From Nocardioides xinjiangensis (GTDB lineage Bacteria; Actinomycetota; Actinomycetes; Propionibacteriales; Nocardioidaceae): DNA of 64,000 bases. Made by a program: the position numbers and the translations under genes. The notes below the pieces were generated by a model. It ran no database searches and had not been told where the DNA came from. It was given only the letters and a program-made list of their open reading frames with translations. The DNA is taken from NCBI RefSeq assembly GCF_017916455.1, contig NZ_JAFMSY010000003.1, forward strand, positions 124,001-188,000, read 5' to 3'. This document shows positions 1 to 8,352 of this stretch, piece by piece. The stretch's first letter is position 1, and the number at the start of each line of letters is the position of its first letter.

Positions 1-904
1 CGGTGCGCGAGGTGGCCCGCGCGCACGCGAGCTCCAGCGCGCGCTCCGCGAGCCCGACGGCCCGCATGCAGTGGTGGACCCGGCCGGGGCCGAGCCGGCC
101 CTGTGCGATCTCGAACGCGCGACCCGGCCCGAGCAGGACGTTCGAGAGCGGGACGCGCACGTCGTCGAACGACACCTCGCCGTGGCCCAGCGGCTCGTCG
201 TGGTAGCCCATGGTGGTGAGCATCCGCTCGACCCGCACCCCGGGGGTGTCGCGGGGGACCAGGACCATGGTGTGCCGCGAGTGCCGGTCGGCGTCGGGGT
301 CGGAGAGCCCCATGAAGACCAGCACCTCGCAGTCCGGGTTGCCGACGCCGGTGGACCACCACTTGCGGCCGTTGATGACGACCTCGTCGCCCTCGACGCG
401 GGCGGTGGCGGCCATGTTGGTGGCGTCGGAGGACGCAACGTCCGGCTCGGTCATGCAGAAGGCGCTGCGGATCTCCGCCCGCAGCAGCGGCTCGAGCCAG
501 CGCTCGCGCTGCTCGTCGGTGCCGTACCGGAGCAGCACCTCCATGTTGCCGGTGTCGGGAGCGTTGCAGTTGAAGACGAGGGGCGCGAGGAACGACCGGC
601 CCATCGCCTCTGCCACGGGCGCGTAGTCGACATTGGAGAGGCCCTCGCCGCCGTCGGTCCCGAAGTCGGCGGCGTAGCGGCCGGCGTGCTCGGCCGGCAG
701 GAACAGGTTCCACAGGCCCCGGGCGCGGGCCTTGCCCTGCAGCTCGGCGATGACGGGGTGGGGCGTCCAGTGGTCCCCTCCGGACTCGCGCAGCTCAGTC
801 GTCCGACGATGCACCTCTGCCTCGACGGGCTCGACCTCGTCGGCGACGAACGCGCGCACGCGGTCGCGGAGGTCCGCTGCGCGGGGGGAGAGGGAGAAGT
901 CCAT
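1..904 (-). CDS. acyl-CoA dehydrogenase (partial, C-terminus cut by window edge)
   Basis: Reading the minus strand from ATG at 904 gives 301 open codons that run off the left edge, so the C-terminus is missing. The protein begins MDFSLSPRAADLRDRVRAF and carries the acyl-CoA dehydrogenase signatures CMTEPDVASSDATN and INGRKWWSTG, followed by VSFDDVRVPLSNVLLG and GPGRVHHCMRAVG. These place it in the FAD-dependent acyl-CoA dehydrogenase family, close to the ACAD10/11-like branch; the likely role is alpha,beta-dehydrogenation of an acyl-CoA in the cytoplasm. The substrate cannot be told from sequence, and the catalytic glutamate region may lie outside the window. It is divergent from a TetR gene, with a 21-bp palindrome between the two starts, so local repression by that regulator is likely. 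Confidence 0.9.
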   Translation of the reverse strand, partial: MDFSLSPRAADLRDRVRAFVADEVEPVEAEVHRRTTELRESGGDHWTPHPVIAELQGKARARGLWNLFLPAEHAGRYAADFGTDGGEGLSNVDYAPVAEAMGRSFLAPLVFNCNAPDTGNMEVLLRYGTDEQRERWLEPLLRAEIRSAFCMTEPDVASSDATNMAATARVEGDEVVINGRKWWSTGVGNPDCEVLVFMGLSDPDADRHSRHTMVLVPRDTPGVRVERMLTTMGYHDEPLGHGEVSFDDVRVPLSNVLLGPGRAFEIAQGRLGPGRVHHCMRAVGLAERALELACARATSRT

Positions 905-921
905 GGATTGACCTTGGCACA

Positions 922-942
922 CTGTTGAGCAATGCTCAACAG
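922..942. promoter_or_regulatory. 21-bp perfect palindrome, probable TetR operator
   Basis: Two 10-base arms, CTGTTGAGCA (922-931) and TGCTCAACAG (933-942), are exact reverse complements around a single central A. The palindrome spans the start codon of the TetR gene (ATG 932) and lies 18 bases upstream of the acyl-CoA dehydrogenase start. Position, symmetry and divergent layout fit an operator of the adjacent TetR protein acting on both genes. Binding is inferred. Confidence 0.75.
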
Positions 943-1543
943 CGTGGCCGAACCCGCCGAGCGCGATCCCGTACGCCGGCGCCTGAGCGCGCAGGAGCGT
1001 CGTCGGCAGCTCGTGGGCATCGGGCTCGCCAAGATCGTCGAGAAGCCCATCCAGGACCTCTCGATGGACGACATCGCGACCGAGGCGGGGATCTCCCGCG
1101 GTCTGCTCTTCCACTATTTCCCGACGAAGACGGACTTCTACCTCGCCTGCATCGCCGCCGCGGGACGCCGGATGCTGCGCACCACCGCGCCGGACCCGGA
1201 CGCGCCCGGGGAGGTGCAGGTCGAGATGGTCACCCGGCTGATGATCGAGCAGATCGACCGGCGGCGTGACTTCTACCTCGCGCTCGTGCACGGCCACGGC
1301 GTCGCCGACCCGCGGGTCAGCGAGGTGGTGGACTCCGTGCGCGAGGGCAGCACCGAGCGCGTGGTGGCGGCGCTCGGGGTCCCGGAGCGCCAGCGCGAGG
1401 TCGTCCGGGCGTGGTGGGCCTACACCGAGGACCGGGCGCTCACCTGGTCGGCGGTGCCGACCGGCGAACGCCCGGTCCCGGTGTCGCAGCTGGTGCGGGA
1501 GTGCGTCGCCGCCCTCCACGCACTGCTGCGGATCAGCGTCTGA
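932..1543 (+). CDS. TetR family transcriptional regulator
   Basis: A 203-residue protein with an N-terminal TetR helix-turn-helix at about residues 22-70: LSMDDIATEAGISRGLLFHYF is followed by PTKTDFYLACI, the standard recognition-helix signature. The rest is a variable ligand-binding domain with no recognisable ligand. ATG 932 lies inside a palindrome; GTG 944 is an in-frame alternative that would leave the operator free of coding sequence. The gene is divergent from an acyl-CoA dehydrogenase, so an acyl-CoA-responsive repressor of fatty-acid or related acyl degradation is a reasonable guess, not a demonstrated role. Confidence 0.88.
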   Translation: MLNSVAEPAERDPVRRRLSAQERRRQLVGIGLAKIVEKPIQDLSMDDIATEAGISRGLLFHYFPTKTDFYLACIAAAGRRMLRTTAPDPDAPGEVQVEMVTRLMIEQIDRRRDFYLALVHGHGVADPRVSEVVDSVREGSTERVVAALGVPERQREVVRAWWAYTEDRALTWSAVPTGERPVPVSQLVRECVAALHALLRISV

Positions 1544-1556
1544 GCACCATGGGCGC

Positions 1557-3152
1557 TCAGCCCTTGGTGACGCGGCCCTTCACGGCGAAGCGGAGCCGGT
1601 CGTCGACCGGCTTGCCGCCGCACGCCAGCACGGTGTCGCGGTCGCACCGGTAGCGCGTCGAGCCGTTGACCAGGGTGACCGAGACGGCACCGACGGAGCG
1701 GTTGTCGAAGGAGACCCTGGTGCCGCCGTCGCCCCCGCGGCCGAGCCGGACCAGCTTGACCTGGCGCCTGCCGTCGACGCGGTGGACGACGACCACGGCG
1801 GACGGCGACGTGCGCTTGGCCGGTCCGCTGACCCGCAGCGCGAGCTTCCACCTGCGGCCGTCGAGGCCGGTGCCGGGAACGTAGAGGTAGGACGCGGAGG
1901 CCAGGTGGTGGATGCGCGTCGCGAACCGCTTGGACCGCTTCCGCTTGCTGAGCGCCTTGCCGGCGAAGATCCGGCCGCCGGCGTACTCGGCGCCCTCGGG
2001 GAAGTTGGCGGCCGGCGTCAGGTTGCCGGCGGCGTACGTGGCGTAGTTCTTCCGAAGCCCGCCCTTGCCGCGCAGCACGCGGTCGATCGCCTGGAGGCTG
2101 TACTTGTTGCCGTCGCCCTTGAGCGTGCCCGCCTGCTTCCAAGCCTTGTTGACGATCCTCGTGCCGTAGCGCGAGGAGAGGTACTCCCAGAACACCCAGT
2201 TGCCGTACTGGAAGCCGTTGGTCTGGCTGAAGGCGTCGAGCGGGATCTGGGGGGCGTAGATCTGGCTGACCGGGAGGTACTGGCGGTTGTCGTTGACGTG
2301 GGAGGCGATGCGCTCCTCCATCCAGGTCGCCGTGGACTCCAGCATCCACGGGTCCTCGGCGTAGTCGTAGGCGTACTGGACGGCGTGGAAGAACTCGTGC
2401 CCGGCAGTGACGACCAGGTTGTCGAGCGGCGTCCCGTTGGGGAACTGCGAGGCCGCGAAGTCGTTGTCGAGCACGCAGTAGCCGGAGGCCGTGCGCTTCT
2501 TCGCGCGGCGCTCGCCGGCGCAGAAGCCGTAGAGGTCGCCACCGAGGTCCTTGAGGTAGACGTCGAAGAGCGAGCTGCCACCCCTGGCGCCGTCACGCAC
2601 GGGAGCGCGGTAGCCCATCTGGTCGACGATGGTCGACCACACGGAGTCCATCGTCGCGAGGTTCTGCGCAGGCCAGTCCGGGGAAGGCGGGGCGTCGGTG
2701 CCGGTGGGGACGTAGTGCACGCACAGGCGGGTGTTGCAGACCGGCGGTGCCTCGGCCACGGTGTAGCCGAACCCCTGGGGGTCGCTGACGCCGTCGGTCG
2801 GGCGGGCGAGGAGGGCGTCGGCGCGGCGGCGCTCGGTGCCGCGCAGCTCCGACTTCTTCATCCACAGGTCGCGCAGCACGAGCGTGGCGGAGGGGTCCGT
2901 GGGACGGGCGTCGCCGGCGAGCACGCGGCGCGCGGTGGCGAGCGTCTCGGACGCGGTCGGGTCGACCTGCTCCTCCAGCGAGGGCAGCGCGGGCAGCACC
3001 GGCTCGGCCGAGCGCTCGAGGAGGGCCTCGGGGTCCAGCCCCCGGGACTCCCGGAGGGCCGGACGGTCGTTGTCGGCAGCGACGGACGGAGCGGCCAGTG
3101 CCGTCCCGCCCACCAGTGCGATGGCCACTGCGGTGGTGACGATTCTGCGCAT
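1557..3152 (-). CDS. secreted metalloprotease-like protein with HExxH motif
   Basis: 531 residues. The start at 3152 (MRRIVTTAVAIALVGGTALA) is chosen over longer frames because AGGGGAACC precedes it and a clear signal peptide follows, with cleavage near APSVAA. A helix containing AGHEFFHAVQYAYD carries HEFFH (HExxH), and a glutamate-rich stretch, WMLESTATWMEERI, follows about 15 residues later, as in gluzincin-type proteases. This resembles the MXAN_6640 family of putative metalloproteases. The C-terminal ~130 residues look like a beta-rich domain (LASASYLYVPGTG). No zymogen or anchor motif was seen, so it is probably released from the cell. The substrate is unknown. Confidence 0.75.
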   Translation of the reverse strand: MRRIVTTAVAIALVGGTALAAPSVAADNDRPALRESRGLDPEALLERSAEPVLPALPSLEEQVDPTASETLATARRVLAGDARPTDPSATLVLRDLWMKKSELRGTERRRADALLARPTDGVSDPQGFGYTVAEAPPVCNTRLCVHYVPTGTDAPPSPDWPAQNLATMDSVWSTIVDQMGYRAPVRDGARGGSSLFDVYLKDLGGDLYGFCAGERRAKKRTASGYCVLDNDFAASQFPNGTPLDNLVVTAGHEFFHAVQYAYDYAEDPWMLESTATWMEERIASHVNDNRQYLPVSQIYAPQIPLDAFSQTNGFQYGNWVFWEYLSSRYGTRIVNKAWKQAGTLKGDGNKYSLQAIDRVLRGKGGLRKNYATYAAGNLTPAANFPEGAEYAGGRIFAGKALSKRKRSKRFATRIHHLASASYLYVPGTGLDGRRWKLALRVSGPAKRTSPSAVVVVHRVDGRRQVKLVRLGRGGDGGTRVSFDNRSVGAVSVTLVNGSTRYRCDRDTVLACGGKPVDDRLRFAVKGRVTKG

Positions 3153-3225
3153 GGTTCCCCTCGTGTCGGTCGTGTCGTGGCTGACCCTAACCCGGCCGTG
3201 CGACGCCGCGGCGTCCGACGAGCGA

Positions 3226-3621
3226 CTACAGGTCGGCGATGTGCTCGATGATGGCGGTGGTGGAGATCGCCGGGGTCCGCGGCAGGTAGACCACCTCGCA
3301 CACGTCGGACAGCTCGTCGAACCTGCCGGCCCAGTCATCGCCCATCACGAGGACGTCGGCGCCGTGCTCGAGGACGTAGTCCCGCTTCTGCTCCAGGCTC
3401 TCCTCGACGAACACCTCGTCGACCACCTTGAGCGCTCCCACGATCGCGAGCCGCTCGCGCTGGCTGAAGATCGGGGCCCGGCCCTTCTTGCTCTCGTTGA
3501 GCGCGTCGGCGGAGACGCCGACGACCAGCCGGTCGCCCAGCTCGGCGGCGCGCTCGAGCACGCGCAGGTGTCCGACATGGAACACGTCGAACGTGCCGAA
3601 GGTGATGACGGTGCGAGGCAT
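3226..3621 (-). CDS. cytidylyltransferase, glycerol-3-phosphate cytidylyltransferase (TagD) type
   Basis: 131 residues, the usual TagD length. The nucleotide-binding signature GTFDVFHVGHL is at residues 8-18 and a RTPAISTTAII segment, equivalent to the RxxGISTT motif of TagD, is near the C-terminus. These proteins transfer CMP (or AMP) to a phosphorylated small alcohol or sugar; in TagD the product is CDP-glycerol for teichoic acid. Start ATG 3621 follows a second in-frame ATG at 3630 (MPRMPRTV), so the true start could be three codons earlier. It is divergent from a DUF445 membrane protein. Other family members act on ethanolamine or heptose, so the substrate is not certain. Confidence 0.85.
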   Translation of the reverse strand: MPRTVITFGTFDVFHVGHLRVLERAAELGDRLVVGVSADALNESKKGRAPIFSQRERLAIVGALKVVDEVFVEESLEQKRDYVLEHGADVLVMGDDWAGRFDELSDVCEVVYLPRTPAISTTAIIEHIADL

Positions 3622-3673
3622 GCGCGGCATTCTGGCACGCGGGGCTTGTGCGGGTTGGGAGAGGATGGCGCGC

Positions 3674-4960
3674 ATGGCCGCCACGACCACAGCGAGCACG
3701 CCGTCCCTCTCGCTCATCACCCCCGACCCCGGCGCCGACGAGGCCCGCCGCCGGGGTCTGCGCCGGATGCGCACGGTGGCTGTCGGGCTGCTGCTGCTCG
3801 CGGCGTGCGTGTACGTCGCCACCCTGGGGCGCGACGGATTCTGGGGGTTCGTCAACGCGGGCGCCGAGGCGTCGATGGTCGGTGCGATCGCCGACTGGTT
3901 CGCGGTGACCGCGCTGTTCAAGCACCCGCTCGGGCTGCCCGTCCCGCACACCGCGCTGGTGCCGAAGCGCAAGGACGAGCTGGGCAAGGGCCTCGAGGAG
4001 TTCGTGGGCGAGAACTTCCTGCAGGAGGAGGTCGTCCGCGACCGCGTCCGCGCGGCGAGGATCTCCGCGCGGGTGGGCGGCTGGCTGGCCGACCCCGCCA
4101 ACGCCCGCCGGGTGGTCGACGAGGCCTCGGACGTCGCCGCGATCGCGCTCGGCAAGGTCCGCGACGAGCACGTCGCCGACCTGGTCACCCAGGCGCTGGT
4201 GCCGCGCTTCCGCAAGGAGCCCATCGCGCCGCTGCTGGGCTCGACGCTCATGGAGGTGCTGCGCGACGACCTGCACCACGGCCTCGTCGACCTCGCGCTC
4301 GACGAGATGCACCGCTGGCTGCTGGAGAACCCCGAGACGTTCTCGCAGGTGCTGGAGGAGCGGGCGCCGTGGTGGGCCCCGCCGCGGCTGAACGAGGCCG
4401 TGACCTCGCGGCTGCACGTGCAGGCGCTCGCGTGGGTGGAGGACATCCGCGACGACCCTCGTCACCGCGCCCGCGAGGCCCTCGACTCGATGCTGGGCCA
4501 GCTCGCGCACGACCTGCTCAACGACCAGCCGACCCGCGACCGCGCCGAGGCCCTGAAGAACCGGCTGCTCGACCACCCCCAGGTCGTCACCACCGCCATC
4601 TCGCTGTGGAAGGCGATGCGCGCCGCGCTGCTCACCTCGATCCGGGACCGCGAGGGTGCGGTGCGCCAGCGGCTGCTGGCCGAGCTCAACGCCTTCTCGC
4701 AGCGGCTGCGCGAGGACGCCGCCCTTCGCGACCGGCTGGACCGGGCAGCGGCCGACCTGACGGTCTTCGTGGTCGAGCGCTACGGCGCCGAGGTCACCAC
4801 GGTGATCACCTCGACCATCGAGCGCTGGGACGGCAAGGAGGCCGCACGGCGCATCGAGCTGCACGTGGGCCGCGACCTGCAGTTCATCCGCATCAACGGC
4901 ACGATCGTCGGCGGACTGGTCGGCGTGCTGATCCACGCGGTCACCCTGCTGACCGGGTGA
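3674..4960 (+). CDS. DUF445 family membrane protein
   Basis: 428 residues from ATG 3674, chosen because GGGAGAGGA sits about 9 bases upstream; ATG 3665 overlaps that site. One or two hydrophobic segments lie near the N-terminus (VAVGLLLLAACVYVATL), then the family hallmark GAEASMVGAIADWFAVTALFKHP. A long helical, charged body follows and a final hydrophobic tail (IVGGLVGVLIHAVTLLTG) may insert in the membrane. DUF445 proteins (YjiN in E. coli) have no firmly established function. It shares its promoter region with the cytidylyltransferase on the other strand. Confidence 0.88.
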   Translation: MAATTTASTPSLSLITPDPGADEARRRGLRRMRTVAVGLLLLAACVYVATLGRDGFWGFVNAGAEASMVGAIADWFAVTALFKHPLGLPVPHTALVPKRKDELGKGLEEFVGENFLQEEVVRDRVRAARISARVGGWLADPANARRVVDEASDVAAIALGKVRDEHVADLVTQALVPRFRKEPIAPLLGSTLMEVLRDDLHHGLVDLALDEMHRWLLENPETFSQVLEERAPWWAPPRLNEAVTSRLHVQALAWVEDIRDDPRHRAREALDSMLGQLAHDLLNDQPTRDRAEALKNRLLDHPQVVTTAISLWKAMRAALLTSIRDREGAVRQRLLAELNAFSQRLREDAALRDRLDRAAADLTVFVVERYGAEVTTVITSTIERWDGKEAARRIELHVGRDLQFIRINGTIVGGLVGVLIHAVTLLTG

Positions 4961-4985
4961 CCGGGCGCCCCACCAGGCATCGTCC

Positions 4986-6188
4986 TCAGCGTCGGCAGGG
5001 CTTCATGACCGGCATGACGCGCGTCGCGCTCTGCCTCGCGTGGGCGTACGCGTCGTCGAAGTGCGCGAGGTACTGGTCGTGCAGCCAGCGGTTGCCCACG
5101 AGGCGCACCATCACCTCGTCGTTGTAGAGCAGTCCGCCGCAGGTGGTGTTCGACGTGCCGGTGACGACGAGGTGGGTCTTCCTCCCGCGGTAGCGCGCGT
5201 GCACCACCAGCATCTTGTCGTGGGTCAGCGCCGTGCGGACGCGGGCGTCGGGGATGTCCCCGGCGGGGAGCGCCTGCTGGAGCCAGTTCTCGACCGTGTC
5301 GCGGGAGGTCACGATGCGCACCCGGCACCCGGACCTGGACAGCCGGGCGAGCCGGTCGCGCACGTCGGCGCGCTGGATGACGGCGAACATCGCCGAGACG
5401 TCGCGGGCCCCGCGCGTGCACGAGACGTCTCGCAACGTGTCGAGCAGCAGGTCGCTGCGGTTGGGGTAGACGGCGGCGGTCAGCGGACCGCGCCTCCACA
5501 CCTTGCGGCGGTCGTTCCAGCGCTCGCCCCCCACGCGCAGGCTCTGGGCGGCGAGCCGGTCGAAGTACGCCACTCCGAAGCCGTGCAGGGCGGGGTCGTC
5601 GATCTTGAGGAACGAGTTGTACTGGCGGTACTGCCGGTCCTCGAGGTTCGCGGACGAGGTGATGAACGACTGCACCCCGCCGATGTCGGTGACGTAGAAC
5701 TTCAGGTGCTGGACGTCCTGGCTGTCCGGGTACGGCCCGGGCGCGCGCCACGGCAGGCACGCCCCCCGGCAGACGGTGACGTTGCGGCGGGCGGGGTCCT
5801 GCTCCTCGATCACCCGCAGCAGGCGTCGTCCGTGCCGGTTGAGCCGGAGGTCGTCGTCGCCGACGAGCAGCACGACGGCGCCGCGCCGCTGCGCCGCGAT
5901 CAGCGCGTCGGTCGGCGGGGCGATGTCCCAGCGGAACATCGCCACACGGATGGTGTCGCCTGGGCCGGCGGTGTCGAAGAGCCGGCTGGGGCGGTCGAGC
6001 ACGGTCGGGTCGTTCGGGACCGTGGGCGGGGAGGTGAAGCACGTCTCGACCCCGGCCTGCGCCCAGCACCCCGACCGTCCCGCCCGCTCGCGGGGCGCGC
6101 GCTCGGCGTCGGCCGGCGAGGCCAGGGCCAGCACCGGCAGCAGCAGGCAGAGCGCGGTGGCGGACCGGAACCAGCGTGAGGTGCGCAC
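4986..6188 (-). CDS. secreted phospholipase D-like protein
   Basis: 400 residues beginning GTG 6188. The N-terminus is a signal peptide (FRSATALCLLLPVLALASPADA). Two PLD-type half motifs are visible: HLKFYVTDIGGVQSFITSSAN in the first half and HDKMLVVHARYRGRKTHLVVTGTSN in the second, matching HxK(x4)D-like repeats followed by S/T-S/N. Several cysteine pairs suggest disulfides after export. The family hydrolyses or transfers phosphodiesters in phospholipids or nucleic acids; the substrate here is open. The start is only 19 bases from the divergent S4 gene, with a TAGGGT hexamer 8 bases upstream. Confidence 0.82.
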   Translation of the reverse strand: MRTSRWFRSATALCLLLPVLALASPADAERAPRERAGRSGCWAQAGVETCFTSPPTVPNDPTVLDRPSRLFDTAGPGDTIRVAMFRWDIAPPTDALIAAQRRGAVVLLVGDDDLRLNRHGRRLLRVIEEQDPARRNVTVCRGACLPWRAPGPYPDSQDVQHLKFYVTDIGGVQSFITSSANLEDRQYRQYNSFLKIDDPALHGFGVAYFDRLAAQSLRVGGERWNDRRKVWRRGPLTAAVYPNRSDLLLDTLRDVSCTRGARDVSAMFAVIQRADVRDRLARLSRSGCRVRIVTSRDTVENWLQQALPAGDIPDARVRTALTHDKMLVVHARYRGRKTHLVVTGTSNTTCGGLLYNDEVMVRLVGNRWLHDQYLAHFDDAYAHARQSATRVMPVMKPCRR

Positions 6189-6195
6189 GGACGCC

Positions 6196-6202
6196 TACCC
6201 TA
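6196..6202. promoter_or_regulatory. overlapping -10 elements for two divergent leaderless genes
   Basis: TACCCT at 6196-6201 on the plus strand lies exactly 6 bases before GTG 6208. The complement of 6197-6202 reads TAGGGT, 8 bases before the minus-strand GTG 6188. One 7-base sequence (TACCCTA) can therefore serve as -10 in both directions. Confidence 0.55.
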
Positions 6203-6207
6203 GAGAA

Positions 6208-6462
6208 GTGCCCCCGAGCAGTGAACCCGTCGACGTCCCGATCCGTGACGAGTCGATCCGACTCGGTCAGTTCCTCAAGCTCGCGAACCTCGTCGAGAGC
6301 GGCGCGGAGGCGAAGCCGGTGATCGCCGACGGCGCGGTGACGGTCAACGGCGAGGTCGAGACGCGCCGGGGCCGCCAGCTCGTCCCCGGTGACGTGGTCA
6401 CGCTGGGCGGGCTGGCGGCCCGGGTCGCCACGGGTGAGGCCGAGATCGACGTCCCCTGGTGA
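6208..6462 (+). CDS. small RNA-binding S4 domain protein
   Basis: 84 residues, GTG start. The whole protein is one S4 domain: IRLGQFLKLANLVESGAEAKPVIADGAVTVNGEVETRRGRQL is the typical alphaL fold that binds structured RNA, as in YbcJ and ribosome-associated S4 proteins. The start is set by a leaderless promoter (TACCCT 6 bases upstream) and by the domain beginning almost at once. The partner RNA is unknown; YbcJ-like proteins are thought to act around the ribosome or in RNA metabolism. It is monocistronic, with the convergent FKBP gene downstream. Confidence 0.88.
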   Translation: MPPSSEPVDVPIRDESIRLGQFLKLANLVESGAEAKPVIADGAVTVNGEVETRRGRQLVPGDVVTLGGLAARVATGEAEIDVPW

Positions 6463-6522
6463 GGCGCCGGTGGTCCGCAGGCCCGCCCGCGACGACGGCA
6501 CCGCCGCCCCCCGGGGTGCGGG

Positions 6523-6894
6523 TCAGCGGACCTCGAGCAGGTCCACCACGAAGATCAGCGTCTCGCCGGGCTTGATGACGCCGCCGGCGCCGCGGTCGCC
6601 GTAGCCGAGGTGCGGCGGGATCACGAGCCGCCGGCGGCCGCCGACCCTCATGCCCTGCACGCCGGTGTCCCACCCGGAGATCACCTGGCCGATGCCGAGG
6701 CGGAACTGCAGCGGGGTGCCGCGGTTGTAGGACGCGTCGAACTCCTCGCCCGTGGAGTGGGCGACGCCCACGTAGTGGACCGAGACGGTCGAGCCGGACG
6801 TGGCCTCGGCCCCCTCGCCCTCGACGAGGTCGGTCACCTCCAGGTCGGCGGGCACCTCGCCCATGTGCGGGTCGACGTCGGGCTTGTCGTTCAC
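6523..6894 (-). CDS. FKBP-type peptidyl-prolyl cis-trans isomerase
   Basis: 123 residues from GTG 6894, preferred because GGGAG lies 5 bases upstream; ATG 6906 is also in frame. A single FKBP domain with VSVHYVGVAHSTGEEFDASYNRG, the IGQVISGWDTGVQGMRVGGRRRLVIPPHLGYG core and a final LIFVVDLLEV strand. The aromatic and acidic residues of the FK506 pocket (Tyr, Phe-Asp, Val-Ile, Trp, Tyr) are in place. No signal peptide, so it is a cytoplasmic proline isomerase or folding helper. It follows the CBS gene on the same strand by 22 bases and may be co-transcribed. Confidence 0.93.
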   Translation of the reverse strand: MNDKPDVDPHMGEVPADLEVTDLVEGEGAEATSGSTVSVHYVGVAHSTGEEFDASYNRGTPLQFRLGIGQVISGWDTGVQGMRVGGRRRLVIPPHLGYGDRGAGGVIKPGETLIFVVDLLEVR

Positions 6895-6916
6895 TGCTGC
6901 TCCCATCGATGGTCTG

Positions 6917-7348
6917 TCAGGTCCGGTGGACGTAGCTGTCGAGCTGGTCGCGCTCGAACTCGAGCTCGCCGATGCGGCTCTTGACGACGTCACCGATGCT
7001 GATGATGCCGGTCAGCCGACCGGCCGCCACCACCGGGACGTGCCGGACGCGGTGCTCGGTCATCGTCTGCATGAGGTCGGTCAGCGCGTCCTCGCCCGCG
7101 CAGGTGCGCACGTCGGCGGTCATGATCGCGCCGACGGCGCTGTCGAGCACGGCCTCGTCGGTGTGGAGTCGGCGGACGACGTCGCGCTCGCTCACGATGC
7201 CCGAGACGCGCTCACCGTCCTCGCTGACCACCAGCGCTCCGACGTTGTGCTCGGCCAGCAGGGCCACGAGCTCGCGCACCGTGGCGTCCGGCGCGATGGT
7301 GACGACGGCCTGGTCGGCCTTGGCCGAGATGACGTCCTTGATCCTCAT
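6917..7348 (-). CDS. two-CBS-domain protein
   Basis: 143 residues made of two tandem CBS domains (about 7-62 and 73-130). Each has the expected core, VGALVVSEDGERVSGIVSERDVV and VRHVPVVAAGRLTGIISIGDVV. CBS pairs bind adenine nucleotides such as AMP, ATP or S-adenosylmethionine and act as energy sensors. A good ribosome-binding site (AGGTAGGGACC) precedes ATG 7348. No catalytic domain is attached, so it probably works as a small regulatory or stress protein, like many stand-alone actinobacterial CBS proteins. Confidence 0.9.
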   Translation of the reverse strand: MRIKDVISAKADQAVVTIAPDATVRELVALLAEHNVGALVVSEDGERVSGIVSERDVVRRLHTDEAVLDSAVGAIMTADVRTCAGEDALTDLMQTMTEHRVRHVPVVAAGRLTGIISIGDVVKSRIGELEFERDQLDSYVHRT

Positions 7349-7423
7349 GGTCCCTACCTCTCGTGCGGCACGGAGACTGCTGATGGGTCACCGTAGCCAA
7401 GCGGGACGGGGGAGGGACAGCGC

Positions 7424-8311
7424 TCAGTCGAGGACCGGTGGGGCCTGCCGGTCGCGCAGGCTGCTGACCGAGCCGGGTCCCCGTCGCGGCACGTCGGGGT
7501 CGGCCTCGTCGTCGAGCGCCCCGAGGAAGGACAGCGCGGCGTCGTGCAGGTGCCCGTTGGAGGCGAGGGCGTTGCCGCCCCAGGGCCCGTCGGTGCCGTC
7601 CAGCGAGGTGAACCGACCGCCCGCCTCCCGCACGATGACGTCGAGCGCCGCCATGTCGTAGACGGCCAGCTCGGGCTCCGCGACGAGGTCGACGGCCCCC
7701 TCGGCCAGCAGCATGTACGACCAGAAGTCGCCGTAGGCGCGGGTGCGCCAGCAGCGCCTGGTCAGCGACACGAAGTCGTCGAGCCGGCCGCGCTCGTCCC
7801 AGCCCGACAGCGACGAGTAGCTCAGCGAGGCGTCCTCGAGGCGGCGTACGTCGGACACCTCGCACCGCGTCGCCTTGAGCAGCGAGCGGCCTGTCCAGGC
7901 GCCGTTGCCCGCCGACGCCCACCACCGGCGCTGCAGCTGCGGCGCCGACACGACCCCGAGCACCACCTCGTCGTCGACCGCGAGCGCGATCAGCGTGGCC
8001 CAGACCGGGACGCCGCGCACGTAGTTCTTCGTGCCGTCGATCGGGTCGACGATCCAGCGGCGCTGGCTGTGCCCGCTCGAGCCCTGCTCCTCGCCGACGA
8101 CGGCGTCGCGCGAGCGGACGCGGGACAGCGTGCGGCGGATGCCCTCCTCGACGGTCTTGTCGGCGTCGGTCACCGGCGTGAGGTCAGGCTTGCTCATCAC
8201 GTGCAGGTCGAGGGCCTTGAAGCGCGCCTGGGTCAACGAGTCCGCGTCGTCGGCGAGCACGTGGGCCAGGCGCAGGTCGTCGGTGTGGTCGGTGGAGCCG
8301 GTGAGGGGCAT
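7424..8311 (-). CDS. hisN: inositol monophosphatase family phosphatase, probable histidinol-phosphatase HisN
   Basis: 295 residues. Metal-binding motifs of the family are clear: VVGEEQG, WIVDPIDGTKNYVRG and, near the C-terminus, VYDMAALDVIVREAGG. The SHSQRRWIVDPIDGT context is close to actinobacterial HisN, which removes phosphate from L-histidinol phosphate in histidine synthesis; other family members act on inositol or fructose phosphates. ATG 8311 is preferred over GTG 8317 because TAGCCT stands exactly 6 bases upstream, the leaderless spacing used elsewhere here. No other his gene is in the window, as is usual for hisN. Confidence 0.87.
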   Translation of the reverse strand: MPLTGSTDHTDDLRLAHVLADDADSLTQARFKALDLHVMSKPDLTPVTDADKTVEEGIRRTLSRVRSRDAVVGEEQGSSGHSQRRWIVDPIDGTKNYVRGVPVWATLIALAVDDEVVLGVVSAPQLQRRWWASAGNGAWTGRSLLKATRCEVSDVRRLEDASLSYSSLSGWDERGRLDDFVSLTRRCWRTRAYGDFWSYMLLAEGAVDLVAEPELAVYDMAALDVIVREAGGRFTSLDGTDGPWGGNALASNGHLHDAALSFLGALDDEADPDVPRRGPGSVSSLRDRQAPPVLD

Positions 8312-8317
8312 GTTCAC

Positions 8318-8323
8318 AGGCTA
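8318..8323 (-). promoter_or_regulatory. leaderless -10 (TAGCCT) for hisN
   Basis: Minus-strand TAGCCT is followed by GTGAAC and then ATG 8311, giving the TAnnnT-N6-ATG arrangement. It decides between two candidate starts. Confidence 0.5.
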
Positions 8324-8340
8324 TTCCCAGCATCGCGCCC

Positions 8341-8346
8341 TAGCCT
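8341..8346 (+). promoter_or_regulatory. leaderless -10 (TAGCCT) for DUF2231 gene
   Basis: TAGCCT ends 6 bases before ATG 8353 and no ribosome-binding site intervenes. Confidence 0.5.
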
Positions 8347-8352
8347 GCCCGC

